The position numbers were made by a program, and so were the translations under genes. Below are positions 59,064 to 64,000 of a stretch of DNA of 64,000 nt, in pieces. The stretch lies in the NCBI RefSeq assembly GCF_031846505.1, contig NZ_JAVRHP010000006.1:1-64000 (forward strand), read 5' to 3'. The DNA comes from Autumnicola edwardsiae (GTDB lineage: Bacteria; Bacteroidota; Bacteroidia; Flavobacteriales; Flavobacteriaceae). How positions within the stretch are numbered: position 1 is the stretch's first letter; each line of letters begins with the position of its first letter. Below the pieces are notes generated by a model that made no database searches, had not been told where the DNA came from, and was given only the letters and a program-made list of their open reading frames with translations.

Positions 59064-59528
59064 TTAGACTATCCCGGAGTTCGAAGCGGTTTTAATTGCT
59101 GCCTTAATACGGGTATAAGTCCCACATCGGCAAATATTTCCGTTCATAGCATTCTCGATCTCTTTATCACTCGGGCTTGGTTTATTTTTTAGCAGTGAGG
59201 CAGCTGACATTATTTGGCCAGCCTGGCAATAGCCACATTGTGGTACATCATGCTCAAGCCAGGCTTGTTGAACAGGATGATCTCCATTTTCAGAAAGACC
59301 TTCAATTGTAGTAATCTCATTATCTTCAACTGAAGATACCGGGATTTGACAGGATCTTATAGCATTACCGTTAAAGTGCACGGTACAGGCACCACATTGT
59401 CCTATCCCGCAGCCATATTTAGTACCTACAAGTCTTAGATGGTCTCGCAGCACCCATAAAAGAGGCGTATCTGCAGCTGCTTCTACAGTAAATGATTGTC
59501 CATTTACATTTAAATTATATTCCGGCAT
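59064..59528 (-). CDS. 2Fe-2S subunit of molybdenum hydroxylase (IorA-like, 1)
   Basis: A 154-residue protein with two 2Fe-2S domains: plant-ferredoxin-type (GTKYGCGIGQCGACTVHFNG, Cys ligands) and the all-alpha C-terminal domain (PQCGYCQAGQIMSAASLL and NICRCGTYTRIKAAI). MPEYNLNVNGQSFTVEAAAD opens it. No signal peptide, so it is probably carried out with its Tat partner. 15 bases before the large-subunit gene. A 272-base gap precedes it and probably holds the promoter for the five-gene set down to the MocA-like gene. Confidence 0.9.
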   Translation of the reverse strand: MPEYNLNVNGQSFTVEAAADTPLLWVLRDHLRLVGTKYGCGIGQCGACTVHFNGNAIRSCQIPVSSVEDNEITTIEGLSENGDHPVQQAWLEHDVPQCGYCQAGQIMSAASLLKNKPSPSDKEIENAMNGNICRCGTYTRIKAAIKTASNSGIV

Positions 59529-59800
59529 AACTGATTGTTTTAAGAATAGAGTATTAAAAATAACTAATTTTAATTAAACTTCTCGTGAAGTAATAAGCCT
59601 GAATTTCAAATATTTAACCCCTGAAGTAAAAATCTGGATATAAAATAAGTACTTTTTAAGCTCCTCAGGCCCGCAATGCAACAATTAATTCACAATATTA
59701 CAACAACTTATATATGAATATAAAAATTAAATTCTGAAATTTTTATAACAGATTTAGGTTTATCTGCATATAAATTTTCAAGTATAGACTTTAACACGTT

Positions 59801-61984
59801 CTACCTAAGATATTTTTCGACCGGATTCACCGGCAAATCCCTGATACGCTCTCCGGTGGCGTCAAAAACAGCATTTACTACTGCTGCCGCAGATGGCCCC
59901 TGTGCAGCTTCTCCGGCGCCGAGAGGTTTTTCCTCAACCCGGTCTATCACCTCCACCTCTACCTCAGGAATTTCTTCAAATCTAAAAATAGGATATGTAT
60001 GCCAGTCCCTGCTGGTAACATGTTCTTTATCAAATTGCACTTCTTCCCGAAGCGCCCAGCTGGCAGCCTGGATCATTCCTCCTTCCGTCTGGTTCTTTAA
60101 CCCGTCCGGATTAATCGTTTCCCCGGAATCTATTACTCCCCACATTTTTTTCACTTTTACAATACCTTTGTCATTCAGCTGCACATGAGCTGCAACAGCA
60201 AAATAGGAAGCCGAATTCTTATAATGCGCAAAGGCATAACCCAATCCTTCCCCGTTTCCTTTTTTTACTTCGGAAGTCATTTTTTTAATTCTATCGAGAC
60301 AGGCAACGGCCCGCTCATCATCGAGATGGTCCAATCTAAATTCCACCGGATCTTTTCCTGCTTTGTGTGCCAGCTCATCCATAAAGCACTCTATGGCAAA
60401 AATATTTCCGAAGGCACCCAATGCCCGCAAAGCAGATTTCCGAAGCGGCCCCTGAAAAATATGCGAGGTTGTTTGAAGCGCGTCGATAGCGTAGTAAGGT
60501 TTAGAATTGCGGACTGCCCCACCCTTAAATCCCACGCCGGGAACCCCATGGTCGCGGTCTAAAAAACGGGCAGGCAACAAGGTTTTTGGTTCTCCATTGG
60601 GACGTGTGCTGTGGCCATCTGACCAGAAATCGTATTTCCAACCCTGAATTTTTCCATCGGAATTTAATCCCGCCTCAAGTTCCATAATCATAGCTGTACC
60701 ATAAGGCTCCCATCGGTGTTCTTCGTCCCGCATCCATTGCAGGCGCACGTGCCTCCCCGGAAATTCCACTGCTAGCAAAGCTGCTTCCGCAGCAACATCA
60801 TCTGCACCATTATGTCCGTAACACCCGGAACCGGGAACACCTTTTACATGAATGGAAGCTTCCGGAATTTCCAGAAGATTCGCCAAAGTTTCCCGTAGCG
60901 GATAAACTCCCTGCGTATGGCTCCATACCTGCAGTTTTTCGTCTTCAAAATAAGCGACTGCACAGGAAGGGCCATTGGCCGCATGCATAAGGTAAGGTTT
61001 ATAATAAGCAGCCTTATGTTGAATTGGAGCTTCTTTAATGGCACTTTCCCAATCTCCTTTTTCTTCTTCTGTTTCCACCTCAGCATCGAGTGTTTTAAGG
61101 TGTTCTTTTAACGGCACACCTGCAGGTAATTCATCCCCCAACTCCCATTGTGCGAGGTCATTTACCTCCCAGCTGAGTTTGATCGCCTGATATTCTTCTT
61201 CAGCAATAACCCCAACAAAACTGCCGATACGCACCAGCTTTAAAAACCCGGGGAAACCCTCGAGGGACGAATCGTCCAGAGAACCAAGCTTTGAAGTATA
61301 CCCCGAAGGACGAATAACACGGGCATGGACCATCCCGGGAAAATCAAGATCCTGAACATAATCCAGGTTTCCGCGAACCATCTGGGATATATCCTTACGC
61401 GGCACCGGTTGCCCTACATATTTTCGCCTTGTTTTCCCGTAAATTTCCGAAGGCTGTCCTATTTCTTCCCTTAACTGCCTGCCTTCAAGCACTTCATAGA
61501 GGCTCATCTTTTCATTTCCACCGCTTATAGTTCCATTTTCCAATGTGAGTTCTGACTGCGGAACTCCCCATTTTTCTGATGCCAGGTTCAATAATTTTTC
61601 CCTGGCTGCGGCGGCAGCATTACGAATAGACATGGCACTGGTCTCTATGGAGCGGCTTCCGGCAGTGTAGCCTTCGTTCGCCGTAACCCCCGTCTCTGCA
61701 AGGTTCACTTCCACAAGATCGGGACTCGTATTAAGTTCTTCTGCAGCCACCTGTGCCACCGCTATCCTAATGCCCTGCCCAAGTTCCATTTTCCCGGTGA
61801 GAATGAGGATGCTGCCATCTTCCATAACCCGTAGCCATGCATTAATATCTTCAGGTCGATTTGACTCGTCAGATTCTGCCACATTTTCACCGGTTTCATT
61901 ACTCATGCAGGCAGTTCCTAAAAGAGAAAAACCTATACTCACAAATCCCAGCTGTTTAATAAAATCACGTCGGGTAAATATCAT
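59801..61984 (-). CDS. Exported molybdopterin-binding oxidoreductase large subunit (IorB-like, 2)
   Basis: A 727-residue relative of the previous large subunit, but distinctly different in sequence. Tat-type FTRRDFIKQLGFVSIGFSLL, then Cys26 in LGTACMSNE (lipobox). Body: LTGKMELGQGIRIAVAQVAA, AGSRSIETSAMSIRNAAAAA, GVPGSGCYGHNGADDVAAEA, ALRALGAFGNIFAIECFMDE, and the final EKPLGAGEAAQGPSAAAVVN with the active-site Glu. GHNG instead of GGGFGRR marks a divergent cofactor-binding loop. Pairs with the 2Fe-2S protein encoded 10 bases upstream. Substrate unknown. Confidence 0.86.
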   Translation of the reverse strand: MIFTRRDFIKQLGFVSIGFSLLGTACMSNETGENVAESDESNRPEDINAWLRVMEDGSILILTGKMELGQGIRIAVAQVAAEELNTSPDLVEVNLAETGVTANEGYTAGSRSIETSAMSIRNAAAAAREKLLNLASEKWGVPQSELTLENGTISGGNEKMSLYEVLEGRQLREEIGQPSEIYGKTRRKYVGQPVPRKDISQMVRGNLDYVQDLDFPGMVHARVIRPSGYTSKLGSLDDSSLEGFPGFLKLVRIGSFVGVIAEEEYQAIKLSWEVNDLAQWELGDELPAGVPLKEHLKTLDAEVETEEEKGDWESAIKEAPIQHKAAYYKPYLMHAANGPSCAVAYFEDEKLQVWSHTQGVYPLRETLANLLEIPEASIHVKGVPGSGCYGHNGADDVAAEAALLAVEFPGRHVRLQWMRDEEHRWEPYGTAMIMELEAGLNSDGKIQGWKYDFWSDGHSTRPNGEPKTLLPARFLDRDHGVPGVGFKGGAVRNSKPYYAIDALQTTSHIFQGPLRKSALRALGAFGNIFAIECFMDELAHKAGKDPVEFRLDHLDDERAVACLDRIKKMTSEVKKGNGEGLGYAFAHYKNSASYFAVAAHVQLNDKGIVKVKKMWGVIDSGETINPDGLKNQTEGGMIQAASWALREEVQFDKEHVTSRDWHTYPIFRFEEIPEVEVEVIDRVEEKPLGAGEAAQGPSAAAVVNAVFDATGERIRDLPVNPVEKYLR

Positions 61985-61994
61985 AAAATTGTTT

Positions 61995-62459
61995 TTATAA
62001 AGCCGATGCTTTCTTTACTGCTCTAATCACTCTGGCGTGTACTCCACAACGGCAAATATTCCTGTACAAACCTGCCTGTATTTCCTTATCTGAAGGATTT
62101 GGCTTTTCATTCAGTAATCCCACAGAAGCCATGACCAGCCCGTTGAGGCAATAGCCGCACTGCGCAGCCTGTTCTTCAACAAATGCCTGCTGTACCTTGT
62201 GTAGGTTTCCGTTTTCATCTCCAAGACCTTCCAGGGTGGTTATTTCCATTTCGGCAGCACGTTCTACGGCAATAAGGCAGGATGGATTGGCTTTTCCGTC
62301 AAAAAGTACCATACAGGCACCACATTGGGACAATCCGCAACCGAATTTAGGCCCCTTGAGCCCCAGATTATTTCTAAGCACATAGAGCAATGGCGTTTGA
62401 GGATCTACATTTACCTCATGTTCCTTTCCGTTCACTCTAAGCGTTATTAAAATCTTCAT
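61995..62459 (-). CDS. 2Fe-2S subunit of molybdenum hydroxylase (IorA-like, 2)
   Basis: A 154-residue two-cluster protein: GPKFGCGLSQCGACMVLFDG and AAQCGYCLNGLVMASVGLLN, NICRCGVHARVIRAVKKASA. Start MKILITLRVNGKEHEVNVDP. Equal in length to the homologous subunit at 59064-59528 but clearly diverged. Lies 10 bases before the IorB-like 2 gene and 11 bases after the third large-subunit gene, so it may serve either; by order it belongs with the downstream large subunit. Confidence 0.9.
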   Translation of the reverse strand: MKILITLRVNGKEHEVNVDPQTPLLYVLRNNLGLKGPKFGCGLSQCGACMVLFDGKANPSCLIAVERAAEMEITTLEGLGDENGNLHKVQQAFVEEQAAQCGYCLNGLVMASVGLLNEKPNPSDKEIQAGLYRNICRCGVHARVIRAVKKASAL

Positions 62460-62470
62460 AAACGTATTTT

Positions 62471-64000
62471 TTAAATTTTTCTTTCTGTCATTGCCTTGTC
62501 CAGGGTTAAAGGCAAACTTCTTATTCGTTTTCCGGTGGCATGGTAGACCGCATTACTTATGGCAGCCGCCACTCCTACCAGTCCAATCTCACCAATTCCT
62601 TTAGCGCCTACAGAACTTACCACATTATCAGGTTCTTCTACAAACAGGATATCAATATCGGGCATGTCTGCATTTACCGCAACATGATATTTGGAAAGAT
62701 CGTGATTTATAAACCGACCAAAATTATGATCCATAAAAGAATCTTCATGCAGTGCCATCGAAATTCCCCACACCACACCTCCCAAAATCTGGCTATGAGC
62801 GGTTTTCAGGTTTAAAATACGGCCGCCATCAATAGCACTCACAATCCGTGTCACTTTAATGGTACCGAGATCTTCATCTACCTTTACTTCTGCAAATACT
62901 GCCGAATGGGTATTGCGATTATACTTCCTTTGTTTCAGCATATTTGGAAGCAGCATATATTTTTTCCGAATTTTTTCGAGATGGCGGGATTTCATAACTT
63001 CTGAAAACGTCATGTTTACAGAAGGGTCATTTTTATCTGAAATCTTTTCATCTGAAAAAACCACATCTTCCAAATCGGCACCTTTAAAGGGAGAGCCTTT
63101 AATTTTTCCGGCTTCTTTCAGCAGTTTTTTTGCTATTTTTCTACAGACCTTCTGAACAGCCGATCCTACTGATGCTGCTGTTGATGATCCTCCCTCTATA
63201 AAGGCAAAAGGCAGATCTGAATCTCCCAGTTCAGCCGTGACTTTTTCCAAAGGAAGCCCCAGCGTTTCTGCAGCTATCTGAGTCATAATAGTATAGGTTC
63301 CTGTTCCAATATCGGCAGTGGCGCTACCTATCGTAAGTGTACCATCTGCAGAAAATTCGGCTTTCGCCCGCGCCGGCACCTGCATAGCATCCCATACTCC
63401 CGTAGCCATTCCCCAGCCTGTAAAATGATTTCCATCTTTCATAGAACGTGGCTCAGGATTTCGTTTCTCCCAGCCAAACCTTTCTGCTCCCTGTTTAAAA
63501 CACTCGCGCAGGGTCTTTGTAGAAAAAGGTTTTCCATCGCTCATATCCTCTTCAGTATAATTTTTAAGCCTGAGTTCCAACGGATCCATTTTCAGTTTAT
63601 ACGCCAATTCATCCATAGCCGCTTCCAGGGCATACATTCCTGTAGCACCACCGGGAGCCCTCATATCCAACGGAGTGTAAACATCCAGGCGCACCACTTT
63701 ATAAATTTGTTCTATGTTCCCGCAGTCATATAATTTTGCAGACCAGTTCACAATATTTTCAATGTATTTCTCGAAGGTCGAGGTTTCGGAATATGCCTGG
63801 TGACTAATGGCTTCAATTTTCCCTTTGGTAGTTGCACCTAATTTTAGGTTTTGAATGGTTATTGGCCGGTGACCAAAAGAAAACATCTGGGGCCGGGTAA
63901 GCTCTACTTTTACAGATCGTTTTAATTGCAGCGCGGCAAGCGTAGCCATGAACAGCTGATACTGCGGTCGTAAAGCCGATCCAAAGGCACCTCCCACAAA
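62471..64000 (-). CDS. Xanthine dehydrogenase family molybdopterin-binding subunit (5'-truncated by window)
   Basis: The C-terminal 509 residues of a third large subunit; the reading frame continues past the window end, which lies just upstream of FVGGAFGSALRPQYQLFMAT (first MoCo-binding motif). TPLDMRAPGGATGMYALEAA, SATADIGTGTYTIMTQIAAE, FIEGGSSTAASVGSAVQKVC and the C-terminal AKGIGEIGLVGVAAAISNAV (active-site Glu) are visible. Its style is closer to PaoC/XdhA-type cytoplasmic enzymes than to IorB; a matching FAD and 2Fe-2S subunit may lie beyond the edge. No stop or frameshift. Confidence 0.85.
   Translation of the reverse strand, partial: FVGGAFGSALRPQYQLFMATLAALQLKRSVKVELTRPQMFSFGHRPITIQNLKLGATTKGKIEAISHQAYSETSTFEKYIENIVNWSAKLYDCGNIEQIYKVVRLDVYTPLDMRAPGGATGMYALEAAMDELAYKLKMDPLELRLKNYTEEDMSDGKPFSTKTLRECFKQGAERFGWEKRNPEPRSMKDGNHFTGWGMATGVWDAMQVPARAKAEFSADGTLTIGSATADIGTGTYTIMTQIAAETLGLPLEKVTAELGDSDLPFAFIEGGSSTAASVGSAVQKVCRKIAKKLLKEAGKIKGSPFKGADLEDVVFSDEKISDKNDPSVNMTFSEVMKSRHLEKIRKKYMLLPNMLKQRKYNRNTHSAVFAEVKVDEDLGTIKVTRIVSAIDGGRILNLKTAHSQILGGVVWGISMALHEDSFMDHNFGRFINHDLSKYHVAVNADMPDIDILFVEEPDNVVSSVGAKGIGEIGLVGVAAAISNAVYHATGKRIRSLPLTLDKAMTERKI

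Noticed and set aside
55142..64000. Molybdenum hydroxylase block as a prophage or genomic island
   Set aside because: No integrase, tRNA or direct repeats at the visible border; codon style appears similar to neighbours.

Overview
The window looks like a chromosome segment of a marine-type member of the Flavobacteriaceae (Bacteroidota), probably near Gramella/Christiangramia, Salegentibacter or Zunongwangia; the genus is inference. Support comes from GldJ and PorV of the type IX secretion/gliding machinery, flavobacterial exported proteins and lipoproteins, TonB C-terminal domains of the Bacteroidota type, and promoters that match or nearly match TAnnTTTG with no evident Shine-Dalgarno sequences. 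Coding density is high and gene order mixes both strands. I found no rRNA, tRNA, CRISPR array, intact insertion sequence or prophage.

Layout. 0-10 kb: MgtC/DUF4010 membrane protein, membrane and soluble pyrophosphatases (hppA, ppa), the PDH E1-beta gene, the electron transfer flavoprotein (etfBA), a bifunctional nuclease and a nucleoside transporter with an extra exported domain. 10-20 kb: a duplicated non-coding repeat, thyA, two stand-alone exported TonB C-terminal domains, ergothioneine genes egtB-egtD, a frameshifted lipoprotein with DUF427, a class V aminotransferase, then a 2TM protein, folA, a fructosamine kinase-like gene and a PNPOx-like stress protein. 20-32 kb: fabD, a sugar aminotransferase, waaA (Kdo transferase), two acidic small lipoproteins, obgE-adk-hpt, purK-purE, an M3 peptidase, and an ECF sigma factor with a tiny zinc-binding partner. 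32-46 kb: UbiA-like protein, gcvP, a KASIII-like/methyltransferase/glycosyltransferase run, PafA-like phosphatase, MlaE/MlaF-type ABC pair, and a compact minus-strand operon (M28 peptidase, SDR, SprT-like, manC, DUF389). 46-55 kb: pdhA-pdhC, cdd, porV, gldJ, murF. 55-64 kb: a minus-strand molybdenum-hydroxylase block with MocA-like and XdhC maturation proteins, two exported IorAB-like enzymes and a third large subunit cut by the window end.

How the genes work together. Most of the window is central metabolism and envelope biogenesis: pyruvate oxidation, glycine cleavage, purine and thymidylate/folate metabolism, Kdo addition to lipid A, peptidoglycan precursor synthesis and lipid transport. 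The accessory parts are the ergothioneine block, which lies between thyA and folA, and the molybdenum-hydroxylase block.

Most worth a second look: a family of short dispersed inverted repeats with at least five copies; a ~195-bp tandem duplication upstream of thyA carrying REP-like hairpins; porV and gldJ adjacent without porU; the tandem TonB-domain proteins; the transporter fusion; the candidate EgtE-like aminotransferase; the KASIII/methyltransferase/glycosyltransferase block; and the altered gate residues in the membrane pyrophosphatase. I saw no complete novel defence or mobile system.
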